A DNA stretch of 64,000 bases from an uncultured Bacteroidota bacterium (GTDB lineage: Bacteria; Bacteroidota; Bacteroidia; B-17B0; Aurantibacillaceae). Below the pieces are notes generated by a model. The model was not told where the DNA came from. It saw only the letters and a program-made list of their open reading frames with translations, and did no database searches. The stretch's first letter is position 1; each line of letters opens with the position of its first letter. A program made the translations under genes and the position numbers. Below are positions 38,434-48,399 of the stretch, piece after piece. Location of the stretch: assembly GCA_903893815.1 (NCBI GenBank), contig CAITNS010000016.1, positions 62,001 through 126,000 on the forward strand, written 5' to 3'.

Positions 38434-40651
38434 AACATCATACTTATTCTATCTTTTAGTTGGTCTAATACCTATTATATACTACATAATGTATAAAATA
38501 GACAATCCAAAAAATATACCGCTAGGCGGATATCATTTCTACACTAGCGTAAAATCGCCAGATATTTCAAAAATTGAGTTTTACAAAAACAATGATTTAT
38601 TAAATACTTGGCAAACGTCATTCAAAAAATACAAACAAATAGATTATTTAGAAAAAAATGATTTAAAAAGTGATAAGGGTTTTTCTATAAAAATAAGTCA
38701 CAATAATCAAATTGATACTATTTCATTTTTAGGCATAAATTTTTATATAAATGGGCAACTATACACTCTTGCGCAAAATCAGATAAGTCAAATTACCACG
38801 AGCTCAAACGCTAGAATAATTCACCACAATAGTCAATTAAAAATTATTTCCGAAGACCATAATCCCGTTGATGTAAAATTCAATGCGCCATGCTCTTGGT
38901 CAATAAATTCAATTGATAATTTTAAAAAAATATTATTTCTATTAACCTGTATTGTTTTTTGCAGCTTGCCATTCATTATCAGACCAGGCAAAAAGTGGTT
39001 TTTAATATCTCTTACATGTAGTTTAATTGCGATGTTTTATTATTGGCAAATAGGAAAAGATCCAAACGCCCAATTAAGTATAAGTCCATGCAACATAAAT
39101 AAGGCAATTACTTTTTATTACAATTCAGTTCCAAATTTTAAAAATGAACTATCTGCAATTTACAATGATTCTTCGGAGACAATGAAAACTCAGGTAAATA
39201 CGGTTAAGCATTCTTTTTATAGGATAGACTTTTCTGATAGCTTGCAAGACCTCACCAAAGTTCAAATTAAATATTCAATTGGTCTCATTAGCAAAACGTG
39301 GCATCTAAATTCAATTATACCATTTGAAATGAATGGAAATGATTTAGATTATGAAAATGGCAAATACTCTATATCAGGTAATGATGGATATTTATGTTTA
39401 ACAAATGTGCTTTTTAATAACGGGTTTAAAAAAGTGAATTTTGTTCGTTCTAATGTATATATGCTATTTACATTTATTATTTTTTGTACGTTATTATTAA
39501 TCGAACGCTATTTAGCGAATATTATTAGTGGTGGTAAAATTATTATTCTACCATTTATTTGCATGATATTCAGCAGTTTCTTTTATCTATTCGTAAATGA
39601 CGAAAAGCTTGTTATGAGTGAAGAAAAAAGATTAGCCTTGCCATTTCCTCAATATAAAAATAGCTCGTCTCTAAAAATATACACTAAGCAACTTGACAAC
39701 TATTTTAAAGATCAATTACCTGGCAGAAGTCAACTAATTTTAATAAATAATTACAGCAAGTACAAAACATTCTCTGAGGTTGCCAATAATCCACTCGTAC
39801 ATTTTGGAAAAAATGGATGGATGTTTTATACCGGCGAAAACGTAAAGGATGTGTATGAAAATAAAACTCCTTATACAATTGAGAATCTTAAAAAAATGAC
39901 TTCTGTTTTGGAAAAAAGACGCGATTGGTTAAAAGCACAAGGAATAAGCTATTACCTTATTTTTCCAAGAATGTCGCATTATTTCTATCATGAACATGTC
40001 GGTTATGGAATTTACAAGTATAACCCTAAAGCAAGGCTAGAAGTTTTTCTGGAATACTTAAAAGCAAATAGTGATGTCAACGTCATTGATATATACACGC
40101 CTATGTATAAAGCTAAAAAAGAATCTAAACGAGATTTGTATTACCAATCAGATTCACATTGGAATTTATATGGCGCTTACTTTGCATATACTGCAATTAT
40201 AAACAGAATTAAAATTGATTATCCAAATCTAAAAGCCCCTATTCCGCTTGATAAAATTAAATGGCATGAGGCCGAGTCTTACGATGCGGATTTAGCGCAA
40301 CTACTTTCCTTAGGATCCGTAATTACTCGCCACGAATTTATACCGATAAATAAGGAAATTAATAATACTGCCGAATTACCGATTCCTGAATATCCTGAAT
40401 ATCAATCAGTGCATCCCATGGTTTTCTACCAAGGAAAAAACTCAGACGCTCCAAAACTTATTATGAACCGAGACTCATATTCTAATTTTTTAATCCCCTA
40501 CTTTGCTCCGCACTTCAGCAGACAAGGCTATTTATGGACACCAATATTCTTTCCCACCATTATTCGAAAAGAAAAACCTGATATTGTTATCACAGAAATG
40601 ATGGAACGATTTTTAGATGATTTATTAGTTGAAAATCCTCATTTACCTTAA
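38420..40651 (+). CDS. Second AlgJ/AlgX-like SGNH O-acetyltransferase with membrane N-terminus
   Basis: YYQSDSHWNLYGAYFAYTAII; LIMNRDSYSNFLIPYFAPHF; overlaps upstream gene by 14 nt. Confidence 0.83.
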   Translation: MSKSKTSYLFYLLVGLIPIIYYIMYKIDNPKNIPLGGYHFYTSVKSPDISKIEFYKNNDLLNTWQTSFKKYKQIDYLEKNDLKSDKGFSIKISHNNQIDTISFLGINFYINGQLYTLAQNQISQITTSSNARIIHHNSQLKIISEDHNPVDVKFNAPCSWSINSIDNFKKILFLLTCIVFCSLPFIIRPGKKWFLISLTCSLIAMFYYWQIGKDPNAQLSISPCNINKAITFYYNSVPNFKNELSAIYNDSSETMKTQVNTVKHSFYRIDFSDSLQDLTKVQIKYSIGLISKTWHLNSIIPFEMNGNDLDYENGKYSISGNDGYLCLTNVLFNNGFKKVNFVRSNVYMLFTFIIFCTLLLIERYLANIISGGKIIILPFICMIFSSFFYLFVNDEKLVMSEEKRLALPFPQYKNSSSLKIYTKQLDNYFKDQLPGRSQLILINNYSKYKTFSEVANNPLVHFGKNGWMFYTGENVKDVYENKTPYTIENLKKMTSVLEKRRDWLKAQGISYYLIFPRMSHYFYHEHVGYGIYKYNPKARLEVFLEYLKANSDVNVIDIYTPMYKAKKESKRDLYYQSDSHWNLYGAYFAYTAIINRIKIDYPNLKAPIPLDKIKWHEAESYDADLAQLLSLGSVITRHEFIPINKEINNTAELPIPEYPEYQSVHPMVFYQGKNSDAPKLIMNRDSYSNFLIPYFAPHFSRQGYLWTPIFFPTIIRKEKPDIVITEMMERFLDDLLVENPHLP

Positions 40652-40672
40652 TAAAAAATATTAAATTTATCT

Positions 40673-41752
40673 GTGAAAAAGATTCTCATCATAGCCGACC
40701 ATCGTCTAAATCGTTCGCCAAGTCAGCGCTACCGTTTTGAGCAGTACTTAAATTATTTTAAAGAAAACGGCTTTGATTGGGAATTATCAGAAATCATTTC
40801 GCAAAAGGATGATAAAGTATTTTACAGTTCGGGAAACTATTTCAAAAAAGCGTGGATTCTTTTTAAATCACTATTTATTAGATTAAACGATTTGCGTCGA
40901 GCAAAACAATTTGATGTCATTTTTATTCAGCGCGAAGCATTGTTATTAGGTTCTTCGTATTTCGAAAAACAATTCTTTAAAAGACATAAAGTTATTTTTG
41001 ATTTTGATGATAGCATTTGGTTATTGGATACGTCGCCAGAAAACAAAAAATTTGAATTCTTAAAAAATCCAGATAAAACCAAAATCAATATTGCTCATGC
41101 CCATCGAGTGATTGCAGGTAACTCTTTTTTAGCCAATTACGCTAAACAATTTAATCCAAATACGATTATCATTCCAACAACCATTGATACAGATTTTCAC
41201 AAACCAAAACCAGAATTAAGAGGTAAGGATAAAATAGTGATTGGATGGAGCGGAAGTATTAGCACCATTAAGCATTTTGAAATGGCAATTCCTGCTTTAA
41301 AACAAATTCAAAATAAATACCCAGATAAAATAGAGATTCACGTCATTGGACAAGGGTCATATACTCATCCAGAAATTAAGGTGATAAGTAAAAATTGGAG
41401 TTCAAAAACAGAAGTTGATGATTTAAACTGTTTTGATATTGGGATTATGTCGCTACCAAATGATGAATGGGTAAAAGGCAAATGCGGACTGAAAGGGTTA
41501 TCCTATATGGCTTGTGGCGTAGCAACTGTTATGAGTAATGTAGGCGTAAATTCAGACATTATTGAACATGGCAAAAACGGGTATTTAGCGCAAACTGAGC
41601 AGGATTGGATAGATTGTCTTTCTCTTTTAATTGAGAATAGTGCCTTACGTCACAAAATTGGGTTAGCTGGCCGAGAAACAGTGGTTAAAAACTACTCTGT
41701 AAATGCTCATAAAGATACCTATTTAGGTGTTTTAAAATCTCTAATAAAATAG
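40673..41752 (+). CDS. GT4-type glycosyltransferase (GTG start)
   Basis: KILIIADHRLNRSPSQRYRFEQY; VIFDFDDSIWLLD; GLSYMACGVATVMSNVGVN. Confidence 0.88.
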   Translation: MKKILIIADHRLNRSPSQRYRFEQYLNYFKENGFDWELSEIISQKDDKVFYSSGNYFKKAWILFKSLFIRLNDLRRAKQFDVIFIQREALLLGSSYFEKQFFKRHKVIFDFDDSIWLLDTSPENKKFEFLKNPDKTKINIAHAHRVIAGNSFLANYAKQFNPNTIIIPTTIDTDFHKPKPELRGKDKIVIGWSGSISTIKHFEMAIPALKQIQNKYPDKIEIHVIGQGSYTHPEIKVISKNWSSKTEVDDLNCFDIGIMSLPNDEWVKGKCGLKGLSYMACGVATVMSNVGVNSDIIEHGKNGYLAQTEQDWIDCLSLLIENSALRHKIGLAGRETVVKNYSVNAHKDTYLGVLKSLIK

Positions 41753-41796
41753 TAGATTTACTCGCCTAAACCACTACACAACAATAAAAATTATAT

Positions 41797-42879
41797 ATGA
41801 AAAACACAGCACTTACACAAAAACACATTTCTTTGGGAGCTAAAATGGTTCCATTTGCAGGATACAATATGCCTGTTTCTTATAGCGGATTAAACGATGA
41901 GCATGCAACTGTTAGAAATGCAGTAGGTGTATTTGACGTGAGTCACATGGGTGAATTTATTTTAAAAGGAGATAAAGCTTTAGATTTGATTCAAAGAGTA
42001 ACAAGTAATGATGCTTCTGTTTTAACTGATGGTAAAGCACAATATTCTTGCTTACCAAATAACGATGGCGGTATTGTAGATGATTTAATTGTATATCGTA
42101 TTGATGAAAAAACATATATGTTAGTCGTAAACGCTTCTAACATTGATAAAGATTGGAACTGGATTAGTAAACACAATACTGAAGGTGTTGACATGAAAAA
42201 TATTTCAGAAGAAACTTCTTTACTAGCAATTCAAGGACCGAAAGGTTTAGAAACTTTACAAAAACTAACGGATGTTAAACTAGCTGACATTCCTTATTAC
42301 TCGTTTGCAAAAGGAAAATTTAATGGTATTGATAATGTAGTGATTTCTAACACTGGTTACACTGGTGCAGGTGGTTTTGAAATTTACTTTAAAAATGAAG
42401 ATGCAGAAAAAATTTGGGATGCTATTTTTACAGCAGGTGCCGAGTTCGGTATTAAACCAATTGGATTAGGCGCTCGTGACACTTTACGTTTAGAAATGGG
42501 CTTCTGTTTATACGGAAACGATATTGACGATACAACCTCTCCAATTGAAGCAGGTTTAGGGTGGATCACAAAATTCACAAAAGACTTTACTAATCGCGCC
42601 GCTATTGAAAAACAAAAAACAGATGGCGTAACTAAAAAATTAGTAGGCTTTGAAATGATTGACAGAGGTATTCCTCGTCACGATTACCAAATTGCTGATG
42701 CTAATGGAAATATCATCGGTAAAGTAACATCTGGAACTCAATCACCAACTCTAAACAAAGCAATTGGTATGGGTTATGTAAACAAGGAATTTGCTAAAGC
42801 TGATACGGAAATTTTTATCGTAATTAGAGATAAAGCCATTAAAGCTCAAGTTTGTAAAATACCATTTTTGAAAAAATAA
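41797..42879 (+). CDS. gcvT: Glycine cleavage system aminomethyltransferase
   Basis: [55 protein letters not shown]. Confidence 0.97.
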   Translation: MKNTALTQKHISLGAKMVPFAGYNMPVSYSGLNDEHATVRNAVGVFDVSHMGEFILKGDKALDLIQRVTSNDASVLTDGKAQYSCLPNNDGGIVDDLIVYRIDEKTYMLVVNASNIDKDWNWISKHNTEGVDMKNISEETSLLAIQGPKGLETLQKLTDVKLADIPYYSFAKGKFNGIDNVVISNTGYTGAGGFEIYFKNEDAEKIWDAIFTAGAEFGIKPIGLGARDTLRLEMGFCLYGNDIDDTTSPIEAGLGWITKFTKDFTNRAAIEKQKTDGVTKKLVGFEMIDRGIPRHDYQIADANGNIIGKVTSGTQSPTLNKAIGMGYVNKEFAKADTEIFIVIRDKAIKAQVCKIPFLKK

Positions 42880-42885
42880 GTACAA

Positions 42886-42937
42886 AAAGCACTAAGATTA
42901 AAGTATTAAGACTATAAATCTTTAATCTTAGTGCTTT
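42886..42937. repeat. Perfect 18-bp inverted repeat between gcvT and comB
   Basis: aaagcactaagattaaag / ctttaatcttagtgcttt, 16-nt loop. Confidence 0.8.
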
Positions 42938-42956
42938 AATCTTTTAACCTAATTAC

Positions 42957-43664
42957 ATGAACATAGAAGTTTGTTATACACCTCAAGCCTATAATCTTTT
43001 TCATAAAGACAATTCGATTGTGGTTGTAATAGATATCTTCAGAGCAACCTCGGCCATTGTTACTGCCTTTTATAATGGTGTTAGCAAAATGATTCCAGTT
43101 GCAACAGTAGAGGAAGCAAGAGAATATCAAAAAAATGGTTTCATGGCTGCGGCCGAAAGAGATGGAGAAGTGATTGAAGGTTTTGAATTAGGGAACAGTC
43201 CTTTTGGTTACATGAACAGTAAAGTAAAAGGGAAAACCATTGCTATTTCAACGACAAATGGAACGCAAGCTATTGAAGCAAGCCGCAAAGCATCCAAAAT
43301 TTTAGTAGGTAGTTTTTTAAATTTAGATGTCTTATGCGAGTATTTATCCTCTCAGAAAAAAGATGTGATTTTAGTTTGTGCTGGTTGGAAAAATAAATTC
43401 AATTTAGAAGACACTATCTTTGCAGGAGCTGTTGTAAACAAATTAACTACCGAATCAGGTTTTGAAATTACTTGCGACTCAGCTATTGCCTCTAATCATT
43501 TATATACCATTGCTAAAGATGACTTGTTTGAATTTTTATCAAACTCTTCGCACCGCAATCGTTTAGCAAAATTAGATTTAGAACGTGATATTAAATATTG
43601 CTTAACGCCAAATCAATGCCCAGTTATTCCAGTAATGGAAGGGAAATACTTGGTAAAACTGTAA
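42957..43664 (+). CDS. comB: 2-phosphosulfolactate phosphatase family
   Basis: VVVIDIFRATSAIVTAFYNG; AAERDGEVIEGFELGNSP; STTNGTQAI. Confidence 0.9.
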   Translation: MNIEVCYTPQAYNLFHKDNSIVVVIDIFRATSAIVTAFYNGVSKMIPVATVEEAREYQKNGFMAAAERDGEVIEGFELGNSPFGYMNSKVKGKTIAISTTNGTQAIEASRKASKILVGSFLNLDVLCEYLSSQKKDVILVCAGWKNKFNLEDTIFAGAVVNKLTTESGFEITCDSAIASNHLYTIAKDDLFEFLSNSSHRNRLAKLDLERDIKYCLTPNQCPVIPVMEGKYLVKL

Positions 43665-43671
43665 TTATTTT

Positions 43672-44226
43672 ATGGAAAACATTCAAGTTATTAGTAAACG
43701 TACTTCTGTTTTAATAAAAGATCAGGTGTTTAGTTTAGTGATATTACCAACAGGTGATAAGAAAAAAACAAATATCATGTTCTTATGGTTATTAGCTTGG
43801 AGTGTGAGTGGAGTTATTGTAATGGCTAATTATTTTAATCTAACACAAGATAAAGCAAAAATGATGCTGATTGTTTGGCTAGCATTTTGGGCGTATTTTG
43901 AATTTAAAATTATCCGAGTGTTTATGTGGAAACGTTTTGGCAAAGAAAAACTTTGGATTAAAAATGGCAAGATTTTGTATCAACAAGACATTAACGGCAA
44001 AGGTAAAATTAAAGAATTTGACTTGAATTTAGTTTCTGACTTTAGTTTAGTGGCTTTAACACCAGGCAGTATTGCTGATACATTTAGTCAAACCTTTTGG
44101 GTAAAAGGTGGCGAGCGTATTGAGTTTAATTGCCAAGCCAAAAACATAAGAGTTGGAATGCAATTAGATGACGAAGAAGCAAAAAAAATTATTGCAGCTT
44201 TGAATAAATTTTTGAAGAGTAAGTAA
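43672..44226 (+). CDS. Hypothetical two-TM membrane protein
   Basis: 184 aa ORF with two adjacent TM helices and a PH-like soluble tail. Confidence 0.55.
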   Translation: MENIQVISKRTSVLIKDQVFSLVILPTGDKKKTNIMFLWLLAWSVSGVIVMANYFNLTQDKAKMMLIVWLAFWAYFEFKIIRVFMWKRFGKEKLWIKNGKILYQQDINGKGKIKEFDLNLVSDFSLVALTPGSIADTFSQTFWVKGGERIEFNCQAKNIRVGMQLDDEEAKKIIAALNKFLKSK

Positions 44227-44233
44227 CCCTCTA

Positions 44234-44282
44234 AACTCCTCTGCGTTCTCTGCTCCTACTCAGCGTTCTCTGCGGTTAGATC
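44234..44282. repeat. Dispersed TCTGCG../CTCTGCGGTTA repeat, overlaps 3' end of pseudouridine synthase
   Basis: ctctgcgttctctgctcctactcagcgttctctgcggttaga; compare 5595-5642. Confidence 0.5.
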
Positions 44283-44891
44283 TTCTTTCCAATTCTCAAT
44301 CTTCAACTTTTTAAAAAATTCTTCTTCTTCAATCTCTAACACACAACCTGGTTGCAAATCTCCTAATTCTAAATTTTCGATTGATACACGAATTAAGCGT
44401 TTACAATGATGATACACCGAAGACACCATTTTACGGATTTGATGATACTTGCCTTCTGTTAGAGTAATCATTAACCAAGAACTTGGCAAGTCTTCTCTAA
44501 ATTCGTGCGCACGCTTTGGCAAATTTGCAGGCTTTGCAACAATCTCTACTTCGCAAGGCGTTGTAGTATAATAACCACCACCTTTTACTCTAATAGTAAT
44601 ACCCGTTTGTAATTGAAGTAATCGTTCGGGTGTTACTACTTTTTCAACATGAACTAAATAGGTACGTTTATGTGGCGTATCACTTTCAAATAATAATTTA
44701 GTAACACGTTTGTTAGTTGTTAAAATTAATAAGCCTTCCGAATTATTATCTAATCGTCCTATGGCATGTGTGCCTTCGGGCCAATCAAAATCAACATCAC
44801 CTAATAAATTAACCTTATCGGGGCTAACAAATTGCGACACCATTTTGTATGGCTTATTAATAATAAAATAACGATTAGGATTTGGGTTCAT
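44256..44891 (-). CDS. rRNA pseudouridine synthase (RsuA/RluE-like)
   Basis: FIINKPYKMVSQF; AIGRLDNNSEGLLILTT; HQIRKMVSSV. Confidence 0.92.
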   Translation of the reverse strand: MNPNPNRYFIINKPYKMVSQFVSPDKVNLLGDVDFDWPEGTHAIGRLDNNSEGLLILTTNKRVTKLLFESDTPHKRTYLVHVEKVVTPERLLQLQTGITIRVKGGGYYTTTPCEVEIVAKPANLPKRAHEFREDLPSSWLMITLTEGKYHQIRKMVSSVYHHCKRLIRVSIENLELGDLQPGCVLEIEEEEFFKKLKIENWKEDLTAENAE

Positions 44892-46083
44892 TAACTATTG
44901 GTTTATACCCAAATACTTTTAATAATATCCAAGTCACAATAAAACCTACTACGCCTGCAGCTATTGATAATACAGTAGCACCGATATAATAAACATATAA
45001 ATTTTTAAGCGTTTCAACAGAAAGTAATTTAGTGAAATCTAAATTTACTTGCTTACCTAACACAAATTCGCCAGTTTTTACGCTCGCATACAAAACAAAA
45101 GGAATTAAAGGTGGCACAGAAATTTGTGCTGACAATCCAACAATAATTTTATTTAATTTAAAAAATACAGCTGTGAAAATAGCTAATGCAAATTGAAAAC
45201 CCCAAATAGGTACAATACCAAAAAACAACCCAACACCAACCGATAAAGCTTTTTTATTAGTGCTTTCGTGAGCAGCAACTACCTCTGCTTTCCAAACTTT
45301 TTTTAAATTTTTGAAGTTAATGCTTCTAATTAACATTACTGGGCGCCAAAACAAGGCCGCAAGTATTACTAAATAGGTATTTAAAAAACTAATTCTTGTA
45401 CTATCTCTACTTGGAATAAAATGCGACACACGTTCTCCCTCTGGAGCGTAATACACACTTACAGGTACCGACACAACAGGAATTCCTCTCCAAGCGGCTT
45501 TTACAATCACTTCAATCTCTAATTCAAACTTAGTGGTGAACAACCATATTTTTTTTAAGCGTTGAACAGGATATAATCTGTACCCACTTTGTGTGTCAGG
45601 CATAGTAATACCTGTCTCAGCCCAAAACCAAAAATTACTGAACTTGTTTCCGAACGTACTTTTGTTTGGCACATTTTCAACCGTCATGTTTCTTGCGCCA
45701 ATAATTAAACTACCAGGCTCTTTTTCGATTTTATCCAAAAATAAAATAAAATCTTTTGGATAATGTTGTCCATCACTATCAATACTAATCACATAATCAA
45801 AACCTAAATCAACCGCTTTTTTAAAACCATTTCTAAGACCTACTCCTTTTCCTTGATTAACAGGATGCGTTACCACTTTTAACTGAGGATATTTTGCTAA
45901 TATCTCGGAAGTATTATCCGTACAACCATCATTCACAATAATTACTTCATCACAATACTCTAGGGTAGATTGAATAACGCCTTCGATTGTTTTCGCATTA
46001 TTATACGTAGGTACAAGTACGCAGCATTTAAGCTGTTTAAATTTTTGTTTTACTTGCAATTTGTGCTCCTGATATTCGGTCAT
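44875..46083 (-). CDS. GT2 glycosyltransferase fused to DUF2062-like membrane domain
   Basis: CCVLVPTYNNAKTIEGVI, SIDSDGQHYP; C-terminal SVGVGLFFGIVPIWGFQFALAIFTAV. Confidence 0.88.
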   Translation of the reverse strand: MTEYQEHKLQVKQKFKQLKCCVLVPTYNNAKTIEGVIQSTLEYCDEVIIVNDGCTDNTSEILAKYPQLKVVTHPVNQGKGVGLRNGFKKAVDLGFDYVISIDSDGQHYPKDFILFLDKIEKEPGSLIIGARNMTVENVPNKSTFGNKFSNFWFWAETGITMPDTQSGYRLYPVQRLKKIWLFTTKFELEIEVIVKAAWRGIPVVSVPVSVYYAPEGERVSHFIPSRDSTRISFLNTYLVILAALFWRPVMLIRSINFKNLKKVWKAEVVAAHESTNKKALSVGVGLFFGIVPIWGFQFALAIFTAVFFKLNKIIVGLSAQISVPPLIPFVLYASVKTGEFVLGKQVNLDFTKLLSVETLKNLYVYYIGATVLSIAAGVVGFIVTWILLKVFGYKPIVNEPKS

Positions 46084-46161
46084 AACTAGACGGTAAAAAT
46101 AAAAAAATATAGTTGCAAAAATCGTATTTCATTTTCTATTTATTCCCTAAGTTTGTAGTGT

Positions 46162-47212
46162 ATGGCACGTATTATTAAATATTTCATTTTTATAGTCGTT
46201 TTATTAGCTAATACAACTGTATTGGCTCAAAAAAGTGAGCCGAAAAAAAAAGCTAACAAAAGCCGAAAAGAAAGAAAAGAAAAAACAGGAGAAGGAGAAA
46301 AATAAAATTCCTGAAAATATTGAAGTATTTCCCGGTAATTTTTTAATTCGTCCACGTTTTGTTTACCCCATTGTTTCAGTTAATGTAAGTAATCGCCTAT
46401 TTGGGAAAGGTGAAAAATTTTCATACATGCCTGCCATGCCCGGCGTAGTAGGATTGTCGCTAAAAATAAAAAAAGTATATATATCAGCCGCTTTACAATT
46501 GCCAGCAAGCGAAGCTCTAAAGAAAAAATACGGAGTCACAAAATTCAGAAATATCAATATTAATATTCAAGGTAGAATATTGAATTGGGGCTTGTTTTAT
46601 AGAGACTATAAAGGTTTCTATTTGTCAAACTATAAACAATATTATCCAAATTGGAATCAAGACTCTCTGGGTTACCCAAAATCACCGGGATTGCGCATTA
46701 TTGAAGGAGGTATAAATTTAGGATTTAACTTTAACAAAAACTTTTCGATGAACGCTGCTTTTGCTCAAGGTGAAAGACAAAAGAAAAGCGCAGGTTCCTT
46801 TTTAATGGGATTAAGTGAAAGGTATCAACGTATTGAGGCCGACACTAGTTTTGTGCCTCCTACACAGGGGTCTTTGTATCCAAATTTAGATAAATTGGTA
46901 TATGGTAATTTTATTAGCACCATCGTTTATTTGGGCTTTGGCTATCAGTTTGTAATTAAAAAAGTACATTTTACTCCGGTATTATTAGCTGGTTCTGGTT
47001 TTCAATTTCAGAGTTATGTACAAACCGATAAAAAACGTTTTTGGATTAATGTGCCAACCTATGCTACTGCCAAAGCACAATTAGGCTATAATGGAGATCA
47101 TTTTTTTGCAAATCTTATTTATGCCACTGAGTTTAATACCATTCCAATTAAAGAATCAAGAATTAGATTGTTTAGTAATTGGTTGGAGTTTGGAATGGGA
47201 TTAAGGTTTTAG
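46162..47212 (+). CDS. DUF4421-like outer-membrane beta-barrel protein; signal peptide out of frame across an A9 tract
   Basis: Signal peptide MARIIKYFIFIVVLLANTTVLAQKSEP at 46162 (stops 46305); body ORF 46235..47212 in the next frame; frames meet at A9 (46243-46251). Confidence 0.65.
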
Positions 47213-47267
47213 CTTCGGCTACGCTCAGCTAACACACGCAGCTAAATTTACCTAATCCTATAAACAA

Positions 47268-47294
47268 AAAAGGCTACATATAATGTAGCCTTTT
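47268..47294. terminator. Bidirectional terminator between convergent genes
   Basis: aaaaggctacat-ata-atgtagcctttt. Confidence 0.85.
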
Positions 47295-47312
47295 AAATTT
47301 CTGAAATCTTAT

Positions 47313-48101
47313 TTATTTCTTCTTATCAAACTCTGCTACTTGATTATCGTAGCATAAGTAGTATTTACCTTTTGAAAGGTTTTTAATATCTGTTTCTTTA
47401 CCAAATCCTTTTTTAACTAAAGATCCAAAAGCATCATACACTTCAAAAGAAGTTTCAATAGTAAATTGAATAGCTTTATTATCCTTAGTAATCATAAAAT
47501 AAGCTTTATCAATTGTAGAGTTAACAATAACAGCTGAAGATACTTTAGGCGCAGTTGCTAAACCAACTTGTTTTACTCTAAATTTATTTTCGCCGCTATG
47601 AGTCGCCACTTGAAAAGAATAATCATGGGTATCAGGATTACCTAATCCTTGAACTTCGCCAACATATACCCATTTGTTCCATTTAAATTGTTCAACAATA
47701 TAAGGTAAAGGTCCACTTTCGTTTTTAGTAGTCCATTTTAAGATGCCAGAATTATTTATATTCATACTCACTACCTCAAAAGTGGGACGAGGTTTTAAAA
47801 CTTCCGGATTTAATACAACTGGAACGCAATCGCTTTTGTGACTGATTTCAATGATTACTTTTTGTCCTGGTTTTATATTCATGGCAGTTAAATCTATTTC
47901 AAAAGCTGAAGAGTTAACTTCATCTGTTGTGATTTTACCATTTACTTTAATTTCAGTTGCACAAAAACCAACGCCATTTGAACCAAATGAATTTTGAATA
48001 TAAATATTCTTATTTTGAAATTTCCCTTCTACTACTAGAATTCCTGCACTTAAATTAAATGCGGCTAAAACAAAAGAAAAAATTAAAAATAGACTTTTCA
48101 T
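47313..48101 (-). CDS. Secreted hypothetical protein
   Basis: Signal peptide MKSLFLIFSFVLAAFNLSAG; beta-rich, sorting-domain-like C-terminus YDAFGSLVKKGFGKETDIKNLSKGKYYL. Confidence 0.65.
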   Translation of the reverse strand: MKSLFLIFSFVLAAFNLSAGILVVEGKFQNKNIYIQNSFGSNGVGFCATEIKVNGKITTDEVNSSAFEIDLTAMNIKPGQKVIIEISHKSDCVPVVLNPEVLKPRPTFEVVSMNINNSGILKWTTKNESGPLPYIVEQFKWNKWVYVGEVQGLGNPDTHDYSFQVATHSGENKFRVKQVGLATAPKVSSAVIVNSTIDKAYFMITKDNKAIQFTIETSFEVYDAFGSLVKKGFGKETDIKNLSKGKYYLCYDNQVAEFDKKK

Positions 48102-48161
48102 TAATTATTAAATTAAGGTTGTAATTATACAACGTAAAAATAGAAAAAAAAGCACTAAAAA

Positions 48162-48377
48162 TTACAGGCGATGGCGCATTTTAACATATAAAGACAAGCA
48201 TAAAAGCAAGAAAAAGGTAATCCAAAGAATTTTTGAGGCTCCTCTAAAGTGTATCTTATTCGTGAAACTGTCTTTTCTGTATGCCCATAGCATTCCAACT
48301 ATAAAAACTAGTAAAAAAAGGGAGGTAAAAATGATTTGACCAGTTGTGAACATCTTTTCGATATATTTTGGATGCAA
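48162..48377 (-). CDS. Small two-TM membrane protein
   Basis: 71 aa, two hydrophobic helices; not overlapped by any other credible gene. Confidence 0.45.
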   Translation of the reverse strand: MHPKYIEKMFTTGQIIFTSLFLLVFIVGMLWAYRKDSFTNKIHFRGASKILWITFFLLLCLSLYVKMRHRL

Positions 48378-48399
48378 TTTATAATTTTACAGGCAATTG

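Noticed and set aside
28238-41752. Possible defence island or prophage
   Set aside because: Every gene has a polysaccharide synthesis/export/modification signature; no nuclease, helicase, integrase or phage structural gene seen.
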